Translations under genes and position numbers: made by a program | Notes under the pieces: generated by a model | Seen by the model: the letters and a program-made list of their open reading frames with translations, nothing else | Told to the model about the DNA's origin: nothing | Database searches by the model: none | Assembly (NCBI GenBank): GCA_002633025.1 | Contig: NMRB01000003.1 | Coordinates: 346,746-410,745 of the forward strand | Length of the DNA: 64,000 nucleotides | Source: Notospermus geniculatus | Taxonomy: Eukaryota > Nemertea > Pilidiophora > Heteronemertea > Lineidae | Reading direction: 5' to 3' | Shown: positions 46,017-57,359 of the stretch, piece after piece | How the letters are laid out: the number at the start of each line of letters is the position of its first letter | Position numbering within the stretch: the stretch's first letter is position 1

Positions 46017-47995
46017 TCGCACCGCAAGTGCACCGCGCCTGCAGTGTGAACTAGGCTTTATGAACATTGGGAGGCCCCTTCCTACAACGGTTATCACGCT
46101 TTGTGTAGAACCCGATAGCTACTGGTTCCATCTGTACTAATCCTAATTAACTACTGAGCTCTGCACGCTGTAGCCGATCTCACATTTTATACTGCGGTAA
46201 ACAGAATAAAGGATGAGCATCGTTGACAATTTAAGTGGTAGGTACTTCTTGGTATTTTGACAAAAAATGAGTTGCTTTTAGAGTTTCAACTTTCGTTCGA
46301 TCCAGCCTGTTGAAGCCTGATCAGCTGTATCTTTCATGCTGTGTACATCCATTGCACATGATTGATGTTTAATAAAGATACACAGGTCACGTTCACTTCA
46401 GTCAGTTGCTGCAACGTGATGGTACTATACTTCTATAAAAAAATAATTTTATCGCCGAATATGTAGGATCCCACGGCTGGAACACCATACACACGAGGAA
46501 TTGAATTCAGTGCCACGGTGTGGCTGATCTCCCTCAAATGACCTCGTAGGCAGGTACAGTAGATGTGCACTGCCTGGGCCAGGTTGGTCGACGACATTAC
46601 GACAAGATTGGTCCCACATGATAAAGAGGCGCCAGCCTCAAAATCGAGTCCAATCACCATCTTGAACAAATAAAGGATTATCGAAGGAATGCTTATGGGG
46701 GGCATTTCCATCCACATGCATATGGACAATAGATTCATGATGTCTGTCCTTTTGACCTTATTCGTACCGTAGACTTTATCGACTTCAATATTTTCAAAGG
46801 AGTCAACCACCTAAAATAAGCCTATTTTTCTCGCATTGACATTTGTTCTTCATCCTTGTGCCTTTGATCTCAACTCGGATATTATTCTTGGAAAAAAATC
46901 ACTATAAAATTGATAGTGAGCATTTGACGCACCCAGAAATTAATACTACAAGCAGGAAGATTGAGTTACAAGACAACGAGATTAAAGCATATAAGATCGG
47001 CATCATCATCCTATGGTTGCAAACTACTAATGCTCATCGACAGAACGATGGTAGAGTCTATAGAGGTCCTAAGCCTACTCTGTCTACTCAAAACAAGTCT
47101 CAGAGGGCCTGCCTAAGACATTGCATGGCATCACGGTGATTGGGATTCCGCTGATCTCTTCAAGTTGTTTCCCCATATCATCAGTAGTTTATATCTGCAC
47201 AAATTGTGATTATTAGCAAGAATGTACTACGTCAGCAGCTTCGGCAAACTAGTCTACCAGGTACCATTATGTAGACCTTTTTTTCGTAAACTTTTATGTG
47301 AGTGAACCGGTTATTTGTCTCCAAAACTAACTACTTTTTAAAAACTAGTAGCTTGAGATAGTGAGAGAAATCATTTTATGACATATTCCAGAAAATATTT
47401 TAGTTGTAATCAATTGATTACTATATACCTCATAATAGGCCGAAATGTTTCACATAAATATTTGTGTTCTAGATAAATTATTACTATGCTTGCCTTAAGG
47501 AGAATCAATTTGAAAACTAAATACAACTTGGAATAATGCCAGACTCATCTTTTGTTTCATTGATTAAATTCTATTATGAATGAAAAACGTCTGTCAGTTC
47601 AAAAAGATTAATGACGTAAATTACTATGCACAAAGTGCTCGGATCGACGTTAGCACCGAGACCTTTAGCATGTTGTTATGCATTTCTCTTTCAAAGTATT
47701 TACAACATCAAATTACTTTTTAATACAACATCAGCAATTTCCTTTGATGATGAAGCTCTCCATCGTTTGAAGACCAAAGCAGTTGTCCAGTTCAATAAAA
47801 CATGGAATTTCGAATGTGATGGTGTTTGTTTGGATCTTTGCCAGAATTGCATTTTTACTATGATTTTTGTTTGTTAGGTTACGAAGAACAGTTATTTTCT
47901 CACCATCCTTTCAGTTTTGCTAGAGGCACCTACATAAACCGCTTTACAGCGTGTTCTTTGTTAGAAAAGTGGTAAAACGTGTGTTCAGTGTGTAG
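46017..47995. other. Unassigned stretch after a contig join
   Basis: Begins after n at 46016 with CACCGCAAGTGCACCGCGCC and GCAGTGTGAACTAGGC, which looks like the right end of another MITE cut by the join. Frames at 46433-46810 (minus, 125 codons) and 46843-47139 (plus, 98 codons) have no recognised features. Confidence 0.4.
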
Positions 47996-48120
47996 ATATT
48001 TTTTCCCGGCAAATGTTGTGACAATTGTGGTAAAAAGAGGATTATTGGAGCGCGTATACTGGCATATTTTTACCGCAAATGTTGTAGCAAGTTTGGTAAA
48101 AAAAGGGGGATTATTGTTGG
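47996..48120 (+). repeat. Degenerate ~68 bp tandem repeat, 2 units
   Basis: ATATTTTT.CC(G)GCAAATGTTGT followed by TGGTAAAAA.AGG.GGATTATTG appears at 47996-48048 and again at 48064-48120. A weaker third GTTAGAAAAGTGGTAAAA lies just upstream. Confidence 0.65.
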
Positions 48121-48722
48121 CCTGGGCATGCTGTGGCATTTGAGTCTATTCCTGATAGTTCTAAAAAAAAAGATGTTTGATTGTATGTGGGAAGGGCTAG
48201 ATAAAGCACTTTGTGTATACCAATCCTACAATACAAAACTAGGTCGATGAAGCAAACCATTCCTTGGGAATTTACCCCATTATCTCCAATTGATTTATCG
48301 GTTCCATCTTCCATCCCGGGAAATCATGTAATCGCTACTTCATAGTGACAGTGTATTATTACAAATCATCATGATAATCGGTGTATCGACTTATCTATCT
48401 ATCCTTCAACTTGTTTACAATGTTCAGAAATGTATTGGAAGAATGCATCAAACAAGTTTTTTTTCTAACCAATGAGCAAATACGTTCTACCTGATGCTAA
48501 ATGTTGTCGTCAGTCCTCCTCTGATTCCTATATGTAGGAAGTATTTTTCTGTGATTTCTTCACCAATGGAAACATATGAAACATTTCAGATACACTATTA
48601 ACGAGAGTAGCAAGGTGCACACAATTTACAAATCAGCTCACCAATGACGATTACCGGGGTAAGACATGGACATGTTAGAAACCTGCAGCAGAAATTCTTT
48701 GATCTTGTACTCCCCAGAGCTG
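48121..48722. other. Unassigned non-coding stretch
   Basis: No repeats and no frames above 67 codons. Confidence 0.4.
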
Positions 48723-48725
48723 TAA

Positions 48726-48962
48726 AGGGCGGTTTACACTAGGTTGCACCAAGTTGCAAGTTGCAGCAACTTGCAACTTGTTGCAAACTACCTGAGACAA
48801 TTTACACATAGAAAAATCGATGCAACATCCAGCGTGATCGAGTTGCAACAAGTTGCATGCCCGTTTACACATGCAACTTTTATGAAACGTTTTGGTTCCA
48901 TCAGGTTTATGCAACAAGTTGCATGAAGTTGCATATGAAAAGTTGCATGTGTAAACGGGCCT
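48726..48962. mobile_element. 237 bp PIF/Harbinger-like MITE, TSD TAA
   Basis: TAA flanks both ends (48723-48725, 48963-48965). The termini AGGGCGGTTTACAC and (inverted) AGGCCCGTTTACAC agree at 12 of 14 positions. The interior is built almost wholly from GTTGCA/TGCAAC words (AAGTTGCAAGTTGCAGCAAC and similar), so it folds extensively. The target and termini match the pattern of 4852-5098. Confidence 0.85.
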
Positions 48963-49204
48963 TAAGATGGGCGAGGAAGCAGCTCTCACCACGAGGTCTG
49001 CTGATTGGGTTGCCTTGACGGTTTTTTCGGGTTTATTTGGTCATCTGTCCGATGGAAAGAGATAAATTTTCTTCGTTACTTCTGCCGTCACTCCAGCACG
49101 AGAAATATTTTTCATTTCCAATCCCTACGCACCATATGCAGCATAAAATGAAAACGCGGAATAGAGATATACATGTATGTATCCATATCATATTCTTTGA
49201 ACCC

Positions 49205-49236
49205 ATCCATTGCATGATTTTAATCATGCAATGGAT
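49205..49236. repeat. 32 bp near-perfect palindrome
   Basis: A 15 bp arm beginning ATCCATTGCATG is followed by two T residues and the exact inverse of the arm. It could extrude as a hairpin. The ATGCAAT core resembles octamer half sites; a functional role is unproven. Confidence 0.85.
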
Positions 49237-50080
49237 TAAAATGGCTTGATAAGTACAGAAAGGTAACATGTTGCAAAACAACTTGTATGAACTTGCACAT
49301 CCCCTCAAACGGTTTGATATATGGCGTGGGCCGTCAGTTCGTACTCTGAGTCTTCGTCAATTGCATAAAAAGCCATATAACGTTCGTTAACTAAACGATG
49401 TTTTCTTTTCTTGAAGCCGTTGGATGTGCTCGGCAACAAAGATGTCGATAGATCTCTGAATTTTCTCTTTAAATTCTGCAGCATTAGATATTGACATTCT
49501 TACTTATAGCACTGCACCAGCAGCGTTCATATTTTACTATCAATGTTACCAAATTGTCTGTCCTTGGCAGTCTTTGCGAATAGATCTCATCAATTCTGAC
49601 AAAAACGATTCGATTTTTATCAAATGTTGTAGTTGTAGGTAATTTGTCTTGTAAATTGAACCATTCAAAATGATGTAATGCCGCACCGGGTCAATTAAGA
49701 AAGTGATTCATGTTCAAAATGATCGGGGAAAGTGCAATTTTACCTTTTGACTTTGATTTATTGAATTTATCGTTGTCGTCAACTACTTTCACGCCATTGG
49801 AAATGACATTGTGTGCCCATGCTGCAAGAGATGTCGTGATCAGTTTGCCAATGATAACTCAAGGCGATATATTCATCTCGCAATATGTTATTTCATACTC
49901 GAAATCATTATTTGCCTTTTCAATATGAGAATATCCTGCTGTCAAGGTTACTGCCTTGGGGATGAATGCTGAGCAACGGAACTCCAAGTGTCTTGATGCC
50001 TGTAGAAGTGTGTGAAGACAGGGTAGGCACTTCGATCTTGTCATAATCACTCATTTTGGGAAAGAAACAAATTAGGCCAT
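49237..50080. other. Unassigned non-coding stretch
   Basis: Short frames only, at most 72 codons. Nothing recognised. Confidence 0.4.
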
Positions 50081-50119
50081 GGGGTGGGGTGGGGGTGGGG
50101 GTGGGAATGGGGGTGGGGG
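50081..50119 (+). repeat. G-rich tract, potential G-quadruplex
   Basis: Seven runs of three to five G separated by one to three bases (GGGGTGGGGTGGGGGTGGGG and onward) satisfy the usual G3+N1-7 rule. Also a (TGGGGG)n-like low-complexity repeat. Confidence 0.85.
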
Positions 50120-50397
50120 TGCTCAGTGTATTTATGCAGATTGAGTGCTAAAACATTTTATATACATGTAATTCATTTTCATTTTCCATTTTTTGTTTCC
50201 TCCTCAGATGGTTTCAAACTGATGATTTGATGCTGAAAGCAGTTACCCCAAGGTCATAAAAATACCATAATCGAAATCATTAATCTAACGTCCTGTTTGC
50301 CAATCGTTTTTGGCATAAGACTATTTTATTTTTGAAGAGTTGGGAAAATTGGCTTTGTGTATGTATCCTTTAAAAAGGCTCCGTCTTCCGGATGAAA

Positions 50398-51040
50398 TAT
50401 ACAGTCTGTAAGCCTATTTTACTGAACAGCTGGCAGTTTTATAAAACCTGATTCAAGTTTGTTTTTTCCCTTAATTCTCTTTAGTTGTATTGATTCCTTG
50501 TTTCAGAAAATTCTCTGGGATTTTTTAAATATTTAGCCTATCACGGTGGATTTGATCTGAAAAGGGTTGATAGAAGATTGCAAAAGGGTGAACGATTTCA
50601 GGGTGAGAATCTCGTTGCAGAATTTTATGCTGGGGAAAACTCGGAAGTTCTCCAACAAGCGAGAAACTAATACACAGTGACTCTTTCAAGGAACAGCTGA
50701 AATTACATCTTGTTTATTGAAATGAAACCCCCAGTTATTCTCCAGCGTCTTCCAATCGCTAATAAGAGAGCAGCAACTCTTGGATTTCCCTCTCTGCTAT
50801 TAAAAAAAGGTTACACCATTATGTGGAAACCATTTCCTACTCAGTTCCAGTCTGTGCCTTTATTGCTTCTGCCTGCTGAGAATTCGAAGTCATAATGGTA
50901 TGTAATAATGGACCATTTTTTGCGCTCTTTGTGTAACGACCTAGATGTAACTTATAGTGGAACTAGGAGAAATGATGTTCCCATTAGCTTAATTGTATTG
51001 GTTCCCGATACACTACTTGCTTCATTATTGTAAGACTGCA
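50398..51040. repeat. 643 bp duplicated contig end, copy 1
   Basis: Stops at the gap and is repeated after it (51261-51903) with about nine single-base or small differences. The 61-codon frame at 50710-50895 occurs identically placed in both, so it does not testify to gene duplication. Best explained as overlapping allelic contig ends left unmerged. Confidence 0.92.
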
Positions 51041-51260
51041 NNNNNNNNNNNNNNNNNNNNNNNNNNNNNNNNNNNNNNNNNNNNNNNNNNNNNNNNNNNN
51101 NNNNNNNNNNNNNNNNNNNNNNNNNNNNNNNNNNNNNNNNNNNNNNNNNNNNNNNNNNNNNNNNNNNNNNNNNNNNNNNNNNNNNNNNNNNNNNNNNNNN
51201 NNNNNNNNNNNNNNNNNNNNNNNNNNNNNNNNNNNNNNNNNNNNNNNNNNNNNNNNNNNN
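51041..51260. other. Assembly gap (220 n)
   Basis: A run of n between the two copies of the 643 bp sequence. The gap is probably not real DNA, because the sequence on each side is the same. Confidence 1.
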
Positions 51261-51903
51261 TATACAATCTGTAAGCCTATTTTACTGAACAGCTGCAGTT
51301 TTATAAAACCTGATTCACGTTTGTTTTTTCCCTTAATTCTCTTTAGTTGTATTGATTCCTTGTTTCAGAAAATTCTCTGGGATTTTTTAAATATTCTGAG
51401 CCTATCACGGTGGATTTGATCTGAAAAGGGTTGATAGAAGATTGCAAAAGGGTGAACGATTTCAGGGTGAGAATCTCGTTGCAGAATTTTATGCTGGGAG
51501 AACTCGGAAGTTCTCCAACAAGCGAGAAACTAATAAACAGTGACTCTTTCAAGGAATAGCTGAAATTACATCTTGTTTATTGAAATGAAACCCCCAGTTA
51601 TTCTCCAGCGTCTTCCAATCGCTAATAAGAGAGCAGCAACTCTTGGATTTCCCTGTCTGCTATTAAAAAAAGGTTACACGATTATGTGGAAACCATTTCC
51701 TACTCAGTTCCAGTCTGTGCCTTTATTGCTTCTGCCTGCTGAGAATTCGAAGTCATAATGGTATGTAATAATGGACCATTTTTTGCGCTCTTTGTGTAAC
51801 GACCTAGATGTAACTTATAGTGGAACTAGGAGAAATGATGTTCCCATTAGCTTAATTGTATTGGTTCCCGATACACTACTTGCTTCATTATTGTAAGACT
51901 GCA
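51261..51903. repeat. 643 bp duplicated contig end, copy 2
   Basis: Starts immediately after the gap with TATACAATCTGTAAGCC, where copy 1 has TATACAGTCTGTAAGCC, and runs on into unique sequence after TAAGACTGCA. Confidence 0.92.
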
Positions 51904-53384
51904 TTTTCAAATCAATGTTTGCTTCATATAGAGTCTAGAGCTGGAACAGCCAGTTTTATTTCTACACAATGCACTGTTACATATGGTACATTTTGTATGT
52001 ACTGTACATGTATTTAGCTTTTTAGTCAAACTCAAGAAGAATTCTCAGTGAAAGGAAAATGTAATACTTCCGACAAAAGATTGCTCATCTTTCTTGTTAT
52101 GCAGGACTAGGGTGGGACATCTTTGATATGCCATTTGTAGGTGTGTTTCTATGTCATTTGGAGCTGTTGAAAAATGGGATAGACCCCTTCTCTCTCTTTG
52201 AAACAAGCGTCTGCTTTGATCAATCTGAAAGCTACATAGGATGTAACGATCGGAATAAAAATATCAAATGACTGCACAAAGCTGAATACTAGCAGACATG
52301 AACTTCTAAACAAGCGAAATATTGCGGAAAATTGGTGTGAAAGAAACGTATAATATAATGCCAAGAAAGGGTAAAGGCAGAATAGGCATCAGTAAATGTA
52401 GCGAGTCAGATGTATTCTTCTTCATACCTTGCACTAATCGTCGTCTGACGTCACAGGGACTTCAGCAATTCCGAAGTCAAACAAAGGGGTATTTTTTTCT
52501 TCAAAATTACAATAGCATGGATGTCTTTACTCAAGGCACTTTGCCTGATTTACGTCCAGGGAAAGCTTATGCTTACATGAAGTTGTGACTTCTGCACCGT
52601 TCATATGACAAAAGGGCTTTGTAACGGTAAATCTTACCAATGGTGTAGAAAAGGCAAGCGTTTGGGTTTAAGTTCGTTATTCTTTTCCTGCTGAATACTA
52701 GTAGTATAGATAAAATTGTCAACCATATCGTGTCAAGTTTAACCTTTGTTATAGTAGTCACCGTTCCAGCTTTGTTTTGTGGCCATGGCAGTGCTCTGTT
52801 TTCAAATTTAGTGGGAGTAAGTATTTGGTATTCGATAAAAATGCTTGGAAGCTCAGTTCTAAAAACTGAACATGGCTGACACGCCTTGGAGCAACACAAG
52901 GGAAATATACATACGAAATTAGCTAAAAAAATATCCAATGACGTTGTTGCAGTCATGTAATTTTTCTACTTCCCTGAGGATACAAGAGAAGCCTAGAGTA
53001 TTTCTTTCGTACTTTTAGTCCTTTAGGAATTGTTCCCAAAGCATGTTCGATTGGCGAAAATGACAACAAGGTGATTACTTGCAGGTGTTTCCTGTTTTGA
53101 AAACTGAAGCTCGTAATACTGAGTGTTAAATTAATCTTGGTTGAAAGAGTTTTAAGCCAAAGTATCGAACTGAAATGAAATGGGCCATCCTTGACGTATC
53201 ATACCACATTCCTACCAGTACGCATCAATCGGCGGCACACTATGCTTCAGTATCCCTCCCCTGGCGGCAGCATGGGGAACCGCGATGAGACTGGTGTCCT
53301 GTCCAACCCACACACAACCAGTGGTAGCAACTAGGCTGGACTGATCCTATGTGAAGCCGGACCTGACACAAGTTGTGGTGAACC
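51904..53384. other. Unassigned non-coding stretch
   Basis: Frames at 52322-52588 (plus, 88 codons) and 52573-52956 (minus, 127 codons) show no recognised domain. TGACGTCA occurs once at 52446. No repeats were seen. Confidence 0.4.
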
Positions 53385-53510
53385 AATGGCCGCCATCCTT
53401 TTCATCACTTGAGAAGTTCGATGCGCTGTGATACCTACTAACCGTTCATCAAGTACGCGTATCATACTTCAACTCATTCGTTTATTTGTAGCAACAGTCT
53501 CCGTTCGTTC
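53385..53510 (+). repeat. Dispersed repeat, copy 2 of 2
   Basis: Partner of 42126-42247. Similarity may extend a little upstream (ACA.GTTG..G near 53367). No termini identified. Confidence 0.7.
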
Positions 53511-54090
53511 AGTAATGGTCTAATGCCCTGGAATTTGACTTCAATAACTTTACCTCAGGTGTTTAGATATTATGAAATTCCCTCTGATCTATTTCCTCCC
53601 TTCCCCTATAAATTCAGAATTTTTTCTACTAAGCTCATTCCTGTCTTGGCCGTTGCCAGCGTAGCCTGAATCTGACGAATCAAGCGCCACATTCTGTAAC
53701 ATCTTTCTTCTTCCGAAATTTATTTCAATTTGGCATTTTGCACGTTAAACTTTTGGACGTTTTCGTTGTTCTTACTTTGTTTATCGTTGTTGTATACATG
53801 TAGTTGACCACACACTCATGTTCCTCAGACCCACGTACGTGGAATAAACCGGCAAATTTGAGTCTCGACTCCTTGTTCCTTCCGTGCGTGCAACGGTGTG
53901 CGCCACACTTGTCGAGTGGAACGTGCTCATCGGTGTGTATACACTCGCGGTCATGATCAACCTCACTACCATGAATTAGCGCTGTGGTATAGGGTGGACA
54001 CGTACATCGATCGTGTGTGTATGTAAAGCTATGAACGAGGTCACCATAATGCGATGTATTACGACGGCGTCACAAACCAGGTTCTGCTTT
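53511..54090. other. Unassigned non-coding stretch
   Basis: No frames beyond 78 codons and no repeats recognised. Confidence 0.4.
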
Positions 54091-54258
54091 AAAGCTGAAC
54101 TGCATGAACAAAAACTGGAGATCCGAGCACTAAAAAAAGACCACCACGCCACGGTGGTGGTCAAGAGAAATGCAAACGACCATAAAGCACTTTCAAAACA
54201 CCTCCGAAACATGATAGACTACCAGGCTATTTGGTGGCGCCACTGTATTCACCCTGAG
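54091..54258 (+). repeat. Long inverted repeat, left arm
   Basis: Inverse partner of 54893-55026. Shared outer end AAAGCTGAACTGCATGAACA, shared inner part ATTTGGTGGCGCCACTGTAT. It contains an internal hairpin GACCACCAC...GTGGTGGTC. A 94-codon frame (54013-54297) spans it. In both arms KAELHEQK and NMID(Y/H)Q-x-IWWRHCI can be read, but with indels between and mostly replacement changes. Probably the arm of a ~935 bp foldback element; superfamily unknown. Confidence 0.7.
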
Positions 54259-54892
54259 TCAGTCAATAGAGCAACATCAAGACATGGCATCCAGTGACTT
54301 CTGCAGGTCGAAGGCATTAGGTTCTTACCGAACCAGAGAGGAAAGTCGGTCACTATTCTATAGTATTCACGTCTTGTTGACATTTATGGTGTTACCAAAG
54401 CACCAGTTGAAAACATTTATGCATTCAAAAACAATACAACACTCATTTGACGTACATCAGCGTCATCAGATATCATTATGTATAGGTTGATGATAATTCT
54501 TATTTTATCCCTTTGGTCATAATTACCGCAATCAATTAAATATTCTTTCTCCAAATACACACATCGCGCGAGTCATCTATGCATTATTGCTCATATCAAG
54601 TACATTGCGTTTCTGTGAAAATATATTCAAATAACCAAACTATGACAAAAGAAATAAAATAAGATTTATGTGCAACATGTTTGCAATGATACCAAATTGA
54701 GTTTCTGAAACTCACACGAGTGGTGAATTATTTGTTGATGCCCAAGTTATTGCCATTGTACCACATATTTTAACTGCGCGCAAACACTAAAGAACCCTGA
54801 CCAACCTTATGCTCAAGTTCCTACGGATTGTACTAAGTCTACCCAGGCTCTGTCACTTGGACACTATCTCTTGATGTGTCTCGATAGAAAGC
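54259..54892. other. Spacer of the long inverted repeat
   Basis: AT-rich 634 bp between the two arms, with no transposase-like or other recognised frame. Confidence 0.5.
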
Positions 54893-55026
54893 CTGAGATT
54901 GAATACAGTGGCGCCACCAAATACGCTGGTGGTCTATCATGTTGTGGAGGTGTTTCGAATGGCGTTTGCACTTCTGTAGACCACCATACTGCGGCGCTGT
55001 GGTTTTTGTTCATGCAGTTCAGCTTT
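54893..55026 (-). repeat. Long inverted repeat, right arm
   Basis: Read on the minus strand it aligns with 54091-54258 with several indels. The right arm is shorter, lacking about 30 bp of the left arm's middle. It has in-frame stops where the left arm is open. Confidence 0.7.
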
Positions 55027-55689
55027 AATGTCATGATGTACATGTAGGTTTGTCAAAGCCAACTATGCAATGTATATGGAACTTTCATTAAAAAGGCATT
55101 TTACTCCGCAGTGACTTTCCAAGCCCACCATAATCGTGCGTAATAAAACTGAGAGTCGAGAGAAGACAATCATTGGTTCTAACGCAGGTGCGCGTGTCCT
55201 TGATCAATAGGTTGAAGGATTTCTGCTAACAAATGAGGCAGTGTTGTCTATTTGGTTAATAAGCTGTGAATTTCCCGACGAGATATGCAGCTTAACAGAT
55301 GAAAAACGCCAATAATTACGGAGGAAAACATTTATCTTGTTGGTAATGGCCGTACAGGGATGAACAAAATACTAATGTACATTCTCTTCCTAAGTTAGTT
55401 CAATTAGAGTTCGTAACAGCGTATTAGCAGAATTAAAAATATTCCCCAAAGAATTGGAACGGTTTTGATGTTGAATTGCTCCTCTGATGTGCAATGTTAG
55501 AGATGTATAAACTATAATTGGACAAAGGCATATTACTCTTGAATTCTATAATTACTGTCACATTTCTCATTAGGCCTACATTAGGAAATAACTATTGGCA
55601 GTGTGGCCTCTAATGTGTAGAAACGATTTCATTTTGCCATGACATCTGAGTGTCTGATCAAAAATCAATAACAGAATCCCTGTATGAGG
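55027..55689. other. Unassigned non-coding stretch
   Basis: No frames of note before the satellite begins. Confidence 0.4.
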
Positions 55690-56275
55690 GAGGTCAAGTG
55701 AATGATAGGCAGTGAATGCAGACAAAGAGAAGTGAATGCAGAGAAAGAGAATTGAATGTAGAGAAAGAGAAGTGAATGCAAAGAAAGAGAAGTGAATGCA
55801 GAGAAAAAGAAGTGAATGCAGAGGAAGATAAATGAATGCAGACAAAGGGAAGTGAATGTAGAGAAAGAGAATTGAATGCAAAGAAAAAGAAGTGAATGCA
55901 AAGAAAAAGAAGTAAATGCAGAGAAAGGGAAGTGAATGTAGAGACAGAGAAGTGAATGTACAGAAATAGAAGTGAATACAGAGAAAGAGATAGAAGTGAA
56001 TACAGAAAAAGAGAGGTGAATACAGAGAAAGAGAAAGTGAATACAGAAAAGGAGAAGTGAATACAGAGAAAGGGAAGTGAATACAGAGAAAGAGAAGCGA
56101 ATGTTGAGAAAGAGAAGTGAATACAGCGAAAGAGAGGTGAATACAGAGAAAGAGAAGTGGATACAGAGAAAGAGGGGTGAATACAGACAAAGAGAAGTGA
56201 ATAGAGAGAAAGAGAAATACAGAGAAAGAGAAATGAATGCAGAGAAAGAGAAGTGAATGCAGAAGAGAAAGGAGA
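55690..56275 (+). repeat. GA-rich satellite, ~20 bp monomer, array 1
   Basis: About 29 monomers of the type GTGAATGCAGAGAAAGAGAA, with variation in positions 7-9 (GCA, GTA, ACA) and single-base indels. The antisense strand lacks stops in all frames, giving frames of 196-229 codons rich in F, S, L and T. These are artefacts of composition. Confidence 0.95.
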
Positions 56276-56768
56276 AGGAAACATCAGATCGACTTATTTT
56301 CATCTGAAATTCAAATGCCTTTGGATCTTTCTGTCTATGCAGTGAAAAATGCACTTTTAATGAGGTTTAAGATTAATGGTGATCTGATCGTCCGCACGGG
56401 CTATAACCATGGCATGTATTTCACTGTCACGGTCATGACTATCTACCATCCAGCTTCGACAACCACCTGAAATAAGTAGCACCGCGGTCATCGTGTTACT
56501 GGAGATTTCCAATCATTGTGTGTTTTATCACAATTTTCCTGTCCTTGAGCTGACAGTGCTATCTTAATGGATAATTCAACAAAAACCAAGACCGGCAATT
56601 TTTCTTCATTGTATTTTCATGATAATTCTCACTGTGCATCTATCATGCACTTGGGGGAGAGAAAGTAATCAGCGGTGAGTAACCTCTCATTCATCACAGT
56701 ATCTGTGAGGAGCTGTCATGGACTGTGTTTGTTTTGCGCCAAGTTGGTCTTGTTTTGCATTCTGATTA
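56253..56768. repeat. Satellite-flank duplication, copy 1, ends at n
   Basis: Matches 57360-57878 with few changes (for example GGAAACATCAG against GCAAACATTAG) and stops at n (56769) after TCTGATTA. Copy 2 continues from the same TCTGATTA into unique DNA. Interpreted as a second allele of the array's right flank. Confidence 0.92.
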
Positions 56769-56769
56769 N

Positions 56770-57359
56770 GAGAAAGAGAAGTGAATGTAGAGAAAGAGAA
56801 GTGAATGTAGAGAAAGAGAAGTGAACGTAGAGAAAGAGAAGTGAATGTAGAGAAAAAGAAGTGAATGCAGAGGAAGAGAAGTGAATGCAAAGAAAAAGAA
56901 GTGAATGCAGAGAAAGAGAAGTGAATCAGAGAAAGAGAAGTGAATGTAGAGAAAGAGAAGTGAATGTAGAGAAAGAGAAGTGAACGTAGAGAAAGAGAAG
57001 TGAATGTAGAGAAAAAGAAGTGAATGCAGAGGAAGAGAAGTGAATGCAAAGAAAAAGAAGTGAATGCAGAGAAAGAGAAGTGAATCAGAGAAAGAGAAGT
57101 GAATGTAGAGAAAGAGAAGTGAATGTAGAGAAAGAGAAGTGAACGTAGAGAAAGAGAAGTGAATGTAGAGAAAAAGAAGTGAATGCAGAGGAAGAGAAGT
57201 GAATGCAAAGAAAAAGAAGTGAATGCAGAGAAAGAGAAGTGAATCAGAGAAAGAGAAGTGAATGTAGAGAAAGAGAAGTGAATGCAGAGAAAGCGAAGTG
57301 AATACAGAGAAAGAGAAGTGAATACAGAGAAAGGGAAATGAATATACAGAGAAAGAGAA
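56770..57359 (+). repeat. GA-rich satellite array 2 with 159 bp higher-order repeat
   Basis: The same 20 bp monomer as array 1. A GTGAACG variant recurs at 56821, 56980 and 57139, exactly 159 bp apart, and the intervening monomers repeat in the same order. The unit is seven 20 bp monomers plus one 19 bp monomer (GTGAATCAGAGAAAGAGAA). Because 159 is divisible by three, the antisense frame repeats every 53 codons, making frames of 214-234 codons. There is no reason to think they are translated. Confidence 0.93.

Noticed and set aside
50710-51758. Conserved 61-codon frame in two copies, as a duplicated gene
   Set aside because: The two copies are almost certainly the same locus on unmerged contigs, so conservation between them is not evidence of selection.
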